64,000 nt of DNA from Myxococcota bacterium. Its GTDB lineage: Bacteria > Myxococcota_A > Polyangia > Polyangiales > Polyangiaceae. The stretch is from assembly GCA_963169915.1 (NCBI GenBank), contig CAUJEM010000008.1, positions 31,402 through 95,401 on the forward strand, written 5' to 3'. This document shows, in pieces, positions 24,108 through 34,007 of the stretch (within the stretch, counting starts at the first letter, position 1; every line of letters starts with the position of its first letter). Both the position numbers and the translations under genes were made by a program. Under the pieces are notes generated by a model. That model had not been told where the DNA came from. It did not search any database and saw only the letters and a list, made by a program, of their open reading frames with translations.

Positions 24108-25517
24108 CTAGCGCGTTTCGAACGAGATCCCTAGCCGCGTCATCTTCCGCCAGAGGGTCGTGGGGCTGATCCCCAGGGCCTCGGCCGCGCGCTCACGGTT
24201 GCCTTCATGGTGGCTCAGGGCAGACACCACCGCTTGCCGCTCCGCCTCGTCCACCACGGCCGCCAGGGTCTTGCCGCCTGCGTCCGACGGCGGCTCCAGG
24301 GCGGGCGCGTTCGGCAGGAGGTCGTCGATGTCGATGACCCCGCCGCTGCAGAGCGCCACGGCCTGCTCCACCAAGTTCTCCAGCTCCCGGATGTTGCCAG
24401 GGAAATCATAGCCTGCGAGCCGCGCCACCACGCCGTCTCCGAAGTGCGCTGCGCGGCCCATCTTCCGCGTGTGCTTGGCCAGGAAATAGTCCGCCAACAG
24501 CGGCACGTCTTCGCGGCGCTCGCGGAGCGGCGGCAAGATGAAGCGGGCCACGTTCAGGCGGTAGTAGAGGTCCCGGCGGAACTGCCGCTCCTCCACGGCC
24601 GCCACCAAATCCACGTTGGTCGCCGCGATGACCCGGATGTCCACCCGGACCGACTTGTTCTCCCCGATCCTGCGCACCTCCCCTTCCTGGATGGCCCGCA
24701 GCAGCTTGGCCTGGAACGCCATGGAGGTCTCGGCGATCTCATCGAAGAAGAAGGTCCCGCCGTCTGCCTCCTCGAACATGCCCTTGCGGGCCGTCATGGC
24801 GCCGGTGAAGGCGCCCCGGGCGTGACCGAACAGCTCGCTCTCCAGGAGCGTCTCGCTGATGGCCGCGCAGTTGACGATGACGAAGGGTTTGTTGACGCGC
24901 TTGCTGTTGGCGTGCACCGCGCGGGCGATGAGCTCCTTGCCCGTGCCGCTCTCCCCGGTGATGAGCACCGTGGCGTCCGTGGGGGCGACCTTCACCACTC
25001 GCGTCAGCACGTCCCGGATGGCCTGCGAGCGTCCGATGATGTTGTCGAAGTGGTAGCGCTCCTTGAAGTCCTGCGCGAAGGCCTGCACCTGCCCGTGCAG
25101 CTTCCGGCTCTCCACCGCCTTGCCCACCTTGACGAGGATCTCTTGCTCGCTGAAGGGCTTCTGGATGTAGTCGAAGGCCCCGAGGCGCATGGCGTCCACC
25201 GCGCTCTCGATGGTGCCATAGGCGGTCATGACGATGACCTCGGTCATCGGCTGGGCCTCCTTGATGGCGCGCAGGACGTCGATGCCGTCGAGCTTGCCCA
25301 TCCGCAGATCCGTGATCACCAAGTCATAGGCGCCCGTGGCGCCGAGCTGCTTGCCCTCTTCGCCGTCTGCCGCCTCGTCCACCTCGAAGCCCGCGCCACG
25401 CAGCATCATGGCCAAGGTGGTGCGCATGTTGCGCTGATCGTCCACGATGAGGATCTTGGAGCTCACGTCGGGCGGAGGCTCCGCGGGCGGCTGCGGGGGC
25501 GCCGCGCTCATCGCCAT
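24108..25517 (-). CDS. NtrC-family sigma-54-dependent response regulator
   Basis: 469 residues. A receiver domain (about 20-135; DDQRNM, acceptor Asp in VITDLRM, Lys in IQKPFS) is followed by an AAA+ domain (about 160-385) with Walker A GESGTGKE, the sigma-54-contacting GAFTGA loop, Walker B-type GGTFFFDEI and the R-finger region LYYRLNV. A Fis-type DNA-binding helix-turn-helix ends the protein (NRERAAEALGISPTTLWRKM). It should activate sigma-54 promoters when phosphorylated. No neighbouring complete kinase is co-directional upstream. A second in-frame ATG at 25511 could be the start. Confidence 0.93.
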   Translation of the reverse strand: MAMSAAPPQPPAEPPPDVSSKILIVDDQRNMRTTLAMMLRGAGFEVDEAADGEEGKQLGATGAYDLVITDLRMGKLDGIDVLRAIKEAQPMTEVIVMTAYGTIESAVDAMRLGAFDYIQKPFSEQEILVKVGKAVESRKLHGQVQAFAQDFKERYHFDNIIGRSQAIRDVLTRVVKVAPTDATVLITGESGTGKELIARAVHANSKRVNKPFVIVNCAAISETLLESELFGHARGAFTGAMTARKGMFEEADGGTFFFDEIAETSMAFQAKLLRAIQEGEVRRIGENKSVRVDIRVIAATNVDLVAAVEERQFRRDLYYRLNVARFILPPLRERREDVPLLADYFLAKHTRKMGRAAHFGDGVVARLAGYDFPGNIRELENLVEQAVALCSGGVIDIDDLLPNAPALEPPSDAGGKTLAAVVDEAERQAVVSALSHHEGNRERAAEALGISPTTLWRKMTRLGISFETR

Positions 25518-25667
25518 GGTCCAGATCCTCCGAGCCGAGCCCGCGCTGGGGCCCTCCTACGATGCATCGACGCTTCCTCCACCCCGTATCATCGTCGCGC
25601 CCCGTCCACCCTGCAAGCGGTGGCTCGTCTCCCGGGGGCGCTTGGGCGCTGGGCGCGCCGCGCACCC

Positions 25668-26774
25668 CTAGGGCGCCGGGCGCTCCTCGTCCCCGAAGCA
25701 GATCCCGAGGTCCCTCGCGGTGGTGATCAAATCATCCTCCAGCGAGACGCGCCTCGGTGGGGCGAGGACGCACTCCAGCGGGGCGAAGACCACCTCCCCA
25801 CCACGCACGGCGACGAGCCCCGAGGCCGTGGTCCCCGCCAGGAAGCGGGCGGCGGCCGCGCCGAGGCGCTGCGCCAGCACGCGGTCCTCCGCCACGGGGC
25901 TCCCCCCTCTCAGCAGGTGCCCGAGGACCAGGCTCCGAGCCTCCTTACCCGTGAGGCGCTCGAGCTGCTGGGCCACGAGCGCCCCGACGCCCCCGAGCCG
26001 GACGTGCTCTCTGAACGCGTCCGCCGGCGCCAGCACGCTCGAGGAGCCACCGCGCGCGCTGGCCCCCTCGGCCGCCACCACGATGCTGAAGCGACGGCCA
26101 GCCCGCTCGCGCGCCAAGATCTTCTCCGCCACCCGCTCGAGGTCGAACGGCAGCTCCGGGATGAGGATGACGTCCGCGCCGCCGGCGACGCCCGCGTGCA
26201 GCGCGATGAAGCCCGCGTCGCGCCCCATCACCTCGGCGACCATGACGCGGTCGTGGGCCTGCGCGGTGGTGTGCAGCCGGTCCAGCGCCTCGACGGCCGT
26301 GGAGACGGCCGTCGAGAACCCAAAGCAGCGGTCCGTGCCCGGCAGATCATTGTCGATGGTCTTCGGCACCCCGATGACGCGCGGGACGCCGCGACCGAGG
26401 AGCTTCTGAGCGATCCGCAGCGACCCGTCTCCTCCCAACACGACGAGCGCCTCGAAGCCCTGCGCGGCGAGGCGCTCGGCCACCTCCGTGCCACGGTCCA
26501 CCGGGGTGAGCGCGCCCCCGCGCAGGACGGGCCACGCGAAGGGATCGCCACGGTTGGTGCTGCCCAGGATGGTCCCGCCAAGGTGGGCGATCCCCCGCAC
26601 CGCGGCGCGGTCGAGCCGCACCAGGCCCTCCTCCTCCGGCTCGAGCAGGCCGCGATAGCCGTGCCGAATGCCCCAGGCCTCGAGGCCTCGCGACTCCGCG
26701 CCCAGCGTGAGCGCGCGCAGCACCGCGTTGAGGCCCGGGGCGTCGCCGCCGCCCGTGTTGACCGCGATCTTCAC
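25668..26774 (-). CDS. pfkA: 6-phosphofructokinase, mixed ATP/PPi determinants
   Basis: 368 residues of the phosphofructokinase family, which phosphorylates fructose 6-phosphate in glycolysis. N-terminal TGGGDAPGLNAVLR, phosphoryl-donor motif GGDGS and catalytic PKTIDND are present, with MGRDAG downstream. In the standard scheme Gly in GGDGS marks ATP use, while Lys in PKTIDND is typical of PPi-type and group III enzymes, so the donor cannot be read from sequence. The GTG start overlaps the stop of the upstream sensor-like gene (GTGA), so pfkA is translated as the last gene of a three-gene unit. Confidence 0.92.
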   Translation of the reverse strand: MKIAVNTGGGDAPGLNAVLRALTLGAESRGLEAWGIRHGYRGLLEPEEEGLVRLDRAAVRGIAHLGGTILGSTNRGDPFAWPVLRGGALTPVDRGTEVAERLAAQGFEALVVLGGDGSLRIAQKLLGRGVPRVIGVPKTIDNDLPGTDRCFGFSTAVSTAVEALDRLHTTAQAHDRVMVAEVMGRDAGFIALHAGVAGGADVILIPELPFDLERVAEKILARERAGRRFSIVVAAEGASARGGSSSVLAPADAFREHVRLGGVGALVAQQLERLTGKEARSLVLGHLLRGGSPVAEDRVLAQRLGAAAARFLAGTTASGLVAVRGGEVVFAPLECVLAPPRRVSLEDDLITTARDLGICFGDEERPAP

Positions 26775-28270
26775 GCCGGCGGCTCCGCGGGTGCGGGCGA
26801 CGCCTTGGCCCGGAGGCCCTCGATGGCCGCGATGAGCTGCGACAGCTCGAAGGGCTTGAGGAGCTGCTCGCCGATGGCGCTGCTGGCGAGCCCCTCGGTG
26901 GCCGGGCGCGAGCCGATGGCCACCACCCCCACGCCGGGCGCGTGCTTCGAGACGTCTCCGAGCAGCGCCTCGACGCGCTCATCGCCGAGCTCCCGATCGA
27001 TGAGCACGACCTGGATGGTGCGCTGACACTCCGTCAAGAGCCGGCGCCCCTCGGTGGCGCTGAGCGCCACGAAGACGCTGTGACCCCGCCGACGCAGGCC
27101 ACGCGCCAGCGCCGCGAGGAGCGCGGGCTCCGCCCCCACGAGCAGGACGCCGCAGCCCGCGACGCTTGGCTCTGGCGGGCGCAAGCTCGCGCGCTCGTCT
27201 CGCACCACGGAGGTCACGGGCCACTGGACCTCGAACACCGCCCCGCCCGTGGGCCGAGAGCCGACGCTGACCGTCGCGCCCGTGGACCTCGCCACCGCGT
27301 CGACCACCGCGAGCCCCAGGCCGCTCCCCCAGTCACCCGGGGCAGAGTGGCCGCGCTTCGTCGTGAAGTAGGGCTCGAAGATCCGCTCCCTCAGCTCTTC
27401 AGCGACGCCCTGACCTTCGTCGGCGACCCGCAAGCACACGCCCCCCTCCGGGGTGTCGAAGAGCGAGACCTCCACGCCGCCGCCACGCTCTCGGCTGGCG
27501 TCGTGGGCGTTGAGCAGCAGGTTGAGCACGAGCTGGTGCAGCCGCACGCGCTCTCCCACCACCTCCGCGCCGGGCGCGCGCAGATCCAGCAGCATGGGCA
27601 CCGCGGAGGAGCCCGCGCCGATCAGCGCCGCCGCCGCTCGGACCTCCCCCGCCAAATCCACCGGGCGCCAGCTCCCCGTCTCTTCGTACGCCATGGCGCG
27701 CAAGATGTTGGAGAGCGTGCGCGCGCGCTCGGCCGCGGCGAGGATGGCGACGAGCCGTGGGCCTGGCGCCACGCTGCGCGAGCCGAGGGCTCCCAGCGCG
27801 CTCTGCGCCTCTTCCATCACGCTCTGCATCAGCTCTTCGAGATCCTGCGCGAAGCCCCCCGCGAAGCGGCTGAGGCTCTCGCTGCGCTCACGCTGTGCGC
27901 GCGCCGTCTCCACCGTGACCCGCTGAGTCATGTCCATCAGCGTGATGCAGCGCTCTCCCCCGCCTTCGAGGACGACGCCCTCTCCGGTGACGCGGCGCTG
28001 CCCCAGGCCGCCCGAGCGCACGGTCAGATCATCCACGTAGAAGCCCTGCCCATGCTCGACGAGGCGCGCCACGAGCCCCGCCAAGCCCGGGCTGGCCTCC
28101 TCCAGCGCGCCCCGCAGCGCCCCCCACCGCTGCGCCGCGCCGAAGGCGCTCTGAAATCCCGCGTTCATCGCGAGGATGTCGCCGCTGCGCGTGAGGACAC
28201 ACTGCCACGCGGCGCTGGCGTGAAACACCCGCTGAGCCCAGCCCTGGGCGGGCTCGAGCGCCGTCGTCAA
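26771..28270 (-). CDS. PAS, degenerate histidine kinase and receiver-like protein
   Basis: 499 residues, no membrane helix. It has an N-terminal PAS-like domain (about 10-125), a dimerisation helix pair, an ATPase domain with good N, G1 and G2 boxes (NLLLNAHDA, VADEGQGV, GSGLGLAVV) and a C-terminal receiver-like domain (about 375-485; Asp in VLIDRELGD, Lys in LLKPFE). At the usual phospho-acceptor motif the sequence reads GGFAQDLEEL, where active members of this subfamily have GGIAHDFNNL. The acceptor His is therefore Gln (codon 27845-27847, residue 142). The receiver also lacks the usual acidic pair. The TTG start overlaps the upstream stop by four bases (TTGA). Confidence 0.82.
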   Translation of the reverse strand: MTTALEPAQGWAQRVFHASAAWQCVLTRSGDILAMNAGFQSAFGAAQRWGALRGALEEASPGLAGLVARLVEHGQGFYVDDLTVRSGGLGQRRVTGEGVVLEGGGERCITLMDMTQRVTVETARAQRERSESLSRFAGGFAQDLEELMQSVMEEAQSALGALGSRSVAPGPRLVAILAAAERARTLSNILRAMAYEETGSWRPVDLAGEVRAAAALIGAGSSAVPMLLDLRAPGAEVVGERVRLHQLVLNLLLNAHDASRERGGGVEVSLFDTPEGGVCLRVADEGQGVAEELRERIFEPYFTTKRGHSAPGDWGSGLGLAVVDAVARSTGATVSVGSRPTGGAVFEVQWPVTSVVRDERASLRPPEPSVAGCGVLLVGAEPALLAALARGLRRRGHSVFVALSATEGRRLLTECQRTIQVVLIDRELGDERVEALLGDVSKHAPGVGVVAIGSRPATEGLASSAIGEQLLKPFELSQLIAAIEGLRAKASPAPAEPPA

Positions 28271-29229
28271 AAGCTCCCCGCCGCGCCGACGAAGCCCCCC
28301 GCGCGCGACACCCCGAGCTCGAAGCGCGTGCGGCGCGCCGCGTCCGCCCGAGGCGCGGCCGGGGCCCGGGTCAGATCCAGGATCAGCAAGCTGGTGCCGG
28401 CGATGATGCCAGCGGCCCCGACGCCGAGCCCAAGGTTGGCGTAGAGCTGATGCCGCCCGTAGGCGTCGTAGTCGTCACGGTTGGGGTGAGCGTCGAAGCG
28501 GTCCGCGGCGCCATTGGCCTGCAGACCGAACACCGTGAAGCCCGCGAGCCCCACCGCCCCGACCCCATACGCCACCCAGGTCCACGCCCCCACGCCGCCT
28601 CCCGTGGGGGCGACGGCGGCCCCCGCGCCCCCCGTCGGCGCGTGCGCCGCGCCCTCCACCCTCGGCTCGCCAGCGCCCGGCGTCGGCAAGAGCGTCGCGA
28701 GCTCGATGCTGGCGCTGCCACCGGCCGGGACCGTCACGGTCCGCTGCTTCGCGCCGTCCACGTCCACCAAGGTCACCTTGTGAGCGCCAGGGAACAGGTA
28801 GGGGCGCTCTCCCCCGTGAAACTCCTCCTCGTCCACCTTGACGCGCAGGGAGGCCTCACCCACGAGCACCAGCACCCCGAGCTGGGGGCGGAGGCGCGCC
28901 AGCCGATCGGTGGCGTCGGTCTTGTCTTGCTCGTCTGCCGACTCCAGCGCGAGCACCCGCTCGAAGGAGCGCGCCGCGAGCGCGTACTCGCCGGCCTTCT
29001 CCCAAGCGTCACCGGCGTTGATGAGCGGCGCGGGGTGCGGCTTGAGCTTGAACGCGTCCTCGAAGGCGTGGGCGGCGTCCACGAAGCGCCCCTCGTCGAA
29101 GGCCCGCTGGGCCGCCTCGAAGAAGCGCCTGGCGTCCGCGCCGGCATCGGCCGCGGCCGGCGCAGCGTGGAGGGCCCCCACGAGAGCCAAGGCGACGATG
29201 CAAGCGCGGCGGAGAGGGCTGCCCAACAT
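28267..29229 (-). CDS. Exported TPR-like protein with C-terminal membrane helices
   Basis: 320 residues. Signal peptide MLGSPLRRACIVALALVGAL, then two or three TPR-like repeats (ARRFFEAAQRAFDEGRFVDAAHAFE, APLINAGDAWEKAGEYALAARSFE), then a PEGA-like beta segment (LVGEASLRVKVDEEEFHGGERPYLFPGAHKVTLVD), a Gly/Thr linker and two hydrophobic helices (about 215-235 and 260-285). This build is common in myxobacterial envelope proteins of unknown function. ATG at 29229 is chosen for the signal peptide; TACCAT ends ten bases before it. It is first in the unit with the sensor-like gene and pfkA. Confidence 0.75.
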   Translation of the reverse strand: MLGSPLRRACIVALALVGALHAAPAAADAGADARRFFEAAQRAFDEGRFVDAAHAFEDAFKLKPHPAPLINAGDAWEKAGEYALAARSFERVLALESADEQDKTDATDRLARLRPQLGVLVLVGEASLRVKVDEEEFHGGERPYLFPGAHKVTLVDVDGAKQRTVTVPAGGSASIELATLLPTPGAGEPRVEGAAHAPTGGAGAAVAPTGGGVGAWTWVAYGVGAVGLAGFTVFGLQANGAADRFDAHPNRDDYDAYGRHQLYANLGLGVGAAGIIAGTSLLILDLTRAPAAPRADAARRTRFELGVSRAGGFVGAAGSF

Positions 29230-29239
29230 GACGCAAAGG

Positions 29240-29249
29240 ATGGTATCAT
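29240..29249. promoter_or_regulatory. Overlapping divergent -10-like elements
   Basis: Reverse TACCAT at 29240-29245 serves the TPR gene (ten bases to its ATG). Forward TATCAT at 29244-29249 serves the lipoprotein (eleven bases to its ATG). The two hexamers share two bases, so polymerase can hardly bind both at once. Confidence 0.4.
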
Positions 29250-29260
29250 TGAAAAGCTGC

Positions 29261-30529
29261 ATGCCTCACCAGATCTCGCGCACTGTCTGTCGCTTCGGTC
29301 CGCCGCTCCTGTTGGTGCTCGCCGCGGGTTGCCTCCGCACGCTCGACGAGTCGCTCATCGACCAAGGGCAGGCGGGCTCCGCGGGGACGAGCGGCGGCGC
29401 GGGCAGCGACGCCGGCGGCAGCGCGGGCAGCGACGCCGGCGGCAGCAGCGGCGCGGGCGGCTCCAGCGGCGCCGCGGGCTCCGACGCGGCCGCGGACGCC
29501 CCGGAGGACGGCCCGCGGCCGCCCGTGCTCATCCCGTATGACGCGGCCGCCTACCCCATCCTCACGCTCGGGGCCGCCGGCGCGGACCTCCCAGCGCTCA
29601 TCGCCGCCGACGCCAGCAGCGTCTACCGCACCGGGGCTCACCTCGCGAGCACCAACGTCAGCCGGATGCCCGTCGACGGGACGAGCGCCGTCAACATCCA
29701 CAGCGGCGCCAAGAAGCCCGCCGGGCTCAGCGCGCCGAGCGCCTCGCTCTTCGTCTACATCGTGGGCAGCCAAGAGTTCGCCAGCGCGGGCACCCTCCTG
29801 CGCATCGCGAAGGACGGGAGCCAGGGGCCGTCGGCGCCGGCCTTCATCACCCCACCCGCGGGCTTTCCCCCGGCCACGAGCGTCACCGCTGGCCCGGACA
29901 ACTACGTGTACGTGGGCGCCACGACGCGCGCCAGCGGCTCCCCCCAGCTCCTGCGCCTCTCGATCCTCGCCGCCACCACCAGCGCGGAGCTGATCTACAC
30001 GAGCGAGAACAAGGACGAGACCGTCGGAGATCTCGCCGTGGGTGGCCTGGGCTCCGCCGTGTGCGTGTACTCGGTCGTCAATCGGCGGCTGTACGTCATG
30101 CCCGCCGTCGGCGGGGTCCGCGCTCCCGCGCTCGAGGCCCCGGTGGACGACGTGGTGGGGGTCGGGACCGACAGCGTGAATTTCTACTTCACGCGCAGCA
30201 GCGGTGAGGTCTGGCAGCGCGCGCTCTTCAAAGGACAGGCCTGCGACGAGCGGGGCGCCGCGGAGGTGAAGATCGCCGGCGGGTTCACGGGGCTCGCCGA
30301 CGTCATCAGCTACGACGGCCTCGTCGCTTGGGCCGCACAGGGTGATCCAGGCAAGTCCTTCGAGGGCGGTGGGGTCTTCACCACGCCGATCGGCGGCGGC
30401 GACGTCACGACCATCGCGCCTGCAGACGGCGGCGTCGACGCCATCGCGTCGACCGCCAACCATGTGGTCTACACGACGACCACCGGGCTCATCCGGCGCA
30501 TCCCCAAGCGCGCCGTCGTTCAGCCCTGA
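29261..30529 (+). CDS. Secreted lipoprotein with Gly/Ser stalk and propeller-like domain
   Basis: 422 residues. Signal peptide and lipobox (LLLVLAAGC), then a low-complexity stalk of Gly/Ser/Asp (AGSDAGGSAGSDAGGSSG) and an extracytoplasmic domain of about 330 residues built from repeated strands with a regular YVGATTR, LYVMPAVGG, FYFTRSSGE pattern, consistent with a beta propeller. No enzyme motif is seen. The gene is divergent from the TPR/sensor/pfkA unit and starts 31 bp from it. Start at 29261. Confidence 0.75.
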   Translation: MPHQISRTVCRFGPPLLLVLAAGCLRTLDESLIDQGQAGSAGTSGGAGSDAGGSAGSDAGGSSGAGGSSGAAGSDAAADAPEDGPRPPVLIPYDAAAYPILTLGAAGADLPALIAADASSVYRTGAHLASTNVSRMPVDGTSAVNIHSGAKKPAGLSAPSASLFVYIVGSQEFASAGTLLRIAKDGSQGPSAPAFITPPAGFPPATSVTAGPDNYVYVGATTRASGSPQLLRLSILAATTSAELIYTSENKDETVGDLAVGGLGSAVCVYSVVNRRLYVMPAVGGVRAPALEAPVDDVVGVGTDSVNFYFTRSSGEVWQRALFKGQACDERGAAEVKIAGGFTGLADVISYDGLVAWAAQGDPGKSFEGGGVFTTPIGGGDVTTIAPADGGVDAIASTANHVVYTTTTGLIRRIPKRAVVQP

Positions 30530-30541
30530 GCCGGCCGCGCC

Positions 30542-32077
<1,536 letters not shown>

Positions 32078-32327
32078 GGAAGATCTTCCGGTGAAATTAG
32101 CTTGGTTGTGGCCGGCTGACAATGCGCTGGCCGCGAGCCCGAGCCGCCGCTCCCAGCATCCTTCTCTCGCGCGCCGAGTCAAGCGGCCCCCGGGCGCCGG
32201 CGCCGCTGCGTGTGGGTGACGGTGCGCAACGCGGCGCGCGATGGCCTCCCCAGCGTGCCTTGGTTTCGGCAGGGCGCGGTGCTACCGAGGGCGTCCCCGG
32301 CACCTCACGCTCCTCTCCAGCTCAGCC

Positions 32328-32765
32328 ATGTCCCGACTCCCCGAGAAGCTCACCGACCCCAGCCAACGCCAGCGCCTCGTCGCGGACGCCGCCCAGGTGC
32401 TCTCCGAGGAGGTCGCCAGCAAGGGCGGGCTGTCCGGGTTTGCCATCAAGGCTGGCTACAAGCTCGTCCAGGGGGTCAAGCCCGGCTTCGTGGAGGAGGC
32501 CATCGACGCGCTGCTGGACGACTTCGTGGCGGCGCTCGAGCCCCTGGTCGCCAAGGCGCAGGCCGCCCAGCAGCCCATCGCAGGCAGCTTGAGCGCGGAG
32601 GCGGGCAGCGTCGCCGACGCCCTGCTGGCCATCACCGATCGCCGCGCCCGAGGCGCCCAGCGGGCAGCCCTCCGCGGCGCGTACGACAAACTCCGCCCTA
32701 CCGCCAAGCGGCACGTCGAGGAGGCGGCGCCGCGGCTCGCGCGCCTGCTCGAGAAGCACGCCTGA
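32328..32765 (+). CDS. Conserved helical protein of unknown function (DUF6918-like)
   Basis: 145 residues, mostly helical, with no signal peptide. The stretch SGLSGFAIKAGYKLVQGVKPGFVEEAIDALLDDFVAAL (quoted in part: GLSGFAIKAGYKLV, then VKPGFVEEAIDALL) resembles a small family known from actinobacteria and myxobacteria, from memory DUF6918. The function is unknown. ATG at 32328 fits this N terminus. Confidence 0.6.
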   Translation: MSRLPEKLTDPSQRQRLVADAAQVLSEEVASKGGLSGFAIKAGYKLVQGVKPGFVEEAIDALLDDFVAALEPLVAKAQAAQQPIAGSLSAEAGSVADALLAITDRRARGAQRAALRGAYDKLRPTAKRHVEEAAPRLARLLEKHA

Positions 32766-32893
32766 GCGGGGCGCGGCGCGCTCTGGAGGCGCCATTTCAC
32801 GGGAGAAGCGCGGGCTCCCCAAGCGCCCGAGCGCTTCGTGTTCTTTTCCTCGCGACAACCGGGCCAAGCTGCGCTAAAGGCACGCGCCTCATC

Positions 32894-33034
32894 ATGGGAA
32901 GCCCGCAAGATCCTCGCACCCGGCGCAAGCAGCGTCTGCGCCGCGCCAAGAAGAACCTCGAGTGGGAGCTGAAGCGCGAGCGCGAGAACGCCGCCGCCGC
33001 CGCGCCCAAGACGCCGCCCAAGACGGCCATCTAG
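32894..33034 (+). CDS. Small basic protein, 46 residues
   Basis: Starts MGSPQDPRTRRKQRLRRAKK and ends in an Ala/Pro/Lys-rich tail. It is highly charged (Arg/Lys/Glu) and probably an extended helix. It could be a small nucleic-acid-binding protein or spurious. The frame is open far upstream, so the start is uncertain; codon usage resembles its neighbours. Confidence 0.4.
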   Translation: MGSPQDPRTRRKQRLRRAKKNLEWELKRERENAAAAAPKTPPKTAI

Positions 33035-33039
33035 GCCGC

Positions 33040-34005
33040 TCAGCGCTGCTCGGCCAGCGCCGAGGCCGCCCCCCAAGCCGAGCGCCCCTCGCCCAGGAGC
33101 AGCGCCAGCCTGGCCTCGGCGTGAGCGCGCCCGCCGAGCTGCTGCACGCCACGCGCGCCCGCCCAGTCGCGGAACAGGCGGTACGCCCAGCGGCGCCGCC
33201 TCGCGGCGCGCTCCGCCTCCAGCGCCCCCGTCGCGGCGAGCTGCGCGCGGTGCTCGGCGCAGCGGTCGAGCAGCTCATCGACGCCGTCGCTCGTGGCGGC
33301 GCTGGTCAGCACCACGGGCGGCACGCTGGCCTGACGCCCAGGGTGCGTCGCCGCCAAGGCCGCGCGAAGCTCCGCCGCGGCGCGGGTAGCGACCGGGCCG
33401 AGGTCGAGCTTGTTGACGACGAGCACGTCCGGGATCTCCAAGATCCCGGCCTTGATGAACTGCAGGAGATCGCCCGATGCGGGCTGCACCACGAGCACGA
33501 CGGTGTCGCTCACGTGCTCCACGTCCGTCTCGCTCTGCCCCACCCCGACCGTCTCCACCACGACCAGCTCGTAGGCCGCCGTCAGCACCTCGACCGCCGC
33601 GCCGGCCGCGCGCGCCAGCCCCCCGAGGTCCCCGCCGGAGGCCATCGACCGGACGTAGAGCAGCTCATCGTCGGGATCCCCCTCGATGCGCACTCGATCG
33701 CCGAGCAGCGCGCCCCCGCTGCGAGGGCTGCTCGGATCCACGGCCAGCACGCCGACGCTCAGCGCGCGGCGGCGGGCCACCCGCGCGAGCGCGCTCACGA
33801 GCGTCGACTTCCCGGCCCCTGGAGGGCCCGTGAGCCCCAGGCAGTGCCCCGCGGCGGCGCGGCCGCTCGTGCGCAGGAGCTGCAGCAAGCGCTCGCTCCG
33901 CTCGGAGGCGCGCGGGCGCCGGTCCTCGACGAGCGAGATGGCGCGGCCCACCGCCGCAAAATCGCGCGCCAGCACGCGCTCGACCAGCTCCTGGAGCTCG
34001 TCCAC
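33040..34005 (-). CDS. meaB: Mutase-associated GTPase MeaB (ArgK family)
   Basis: 321 residues of the G3E GTPase chaperone family that protects and reloads cobalamin-dependent acyl-CoA mutases. Walker A GPPGAGKST, the VDPSSPRSGGALLGDR signature, VETVGVGQSE and the base-recognition NKLD are all present. The GTG start at 34005 lies two bases after the stop of the mutase gene, so the two are co-transcribed and functionally linked. Confidence 0.93.
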   Translation of the reverse strand: MDELQELVERVLARDFAAVGRAISLVEDRRPRASERSERLLQLLRTSGRAAAGHCLGLTGPPGAGKSTLVSALARVARRRALSVGVLAVDPSSPRSGGALLGDRVRIEGDPDDELLYVRSMASGGDLGGLARAAGAAVEVLTAAYELVVVETVGVGQSETDVEHVSDTVVLVVQPASGDLLQFIKAGILEIPDVLVVNKLDLGPVATRAAAELRAALAATHPGRQASVPPVVLTSAATSDGVDELLDRCAEHRAQLAATGALEAERAARRRRWAYRLFRDWAGARGVQQLGGRAHAEARLALLLGEGRSAWGAASALAEQR

Positions 34006-34007
34006 GC

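Noticed and set aside
24207..27026. A 939-residue plus-strand open frame opposite the NtrC-type and pfkA genes
   Set aside because: Same cause: it is the mirror of well-supported minus-strand genes, with no family motif.
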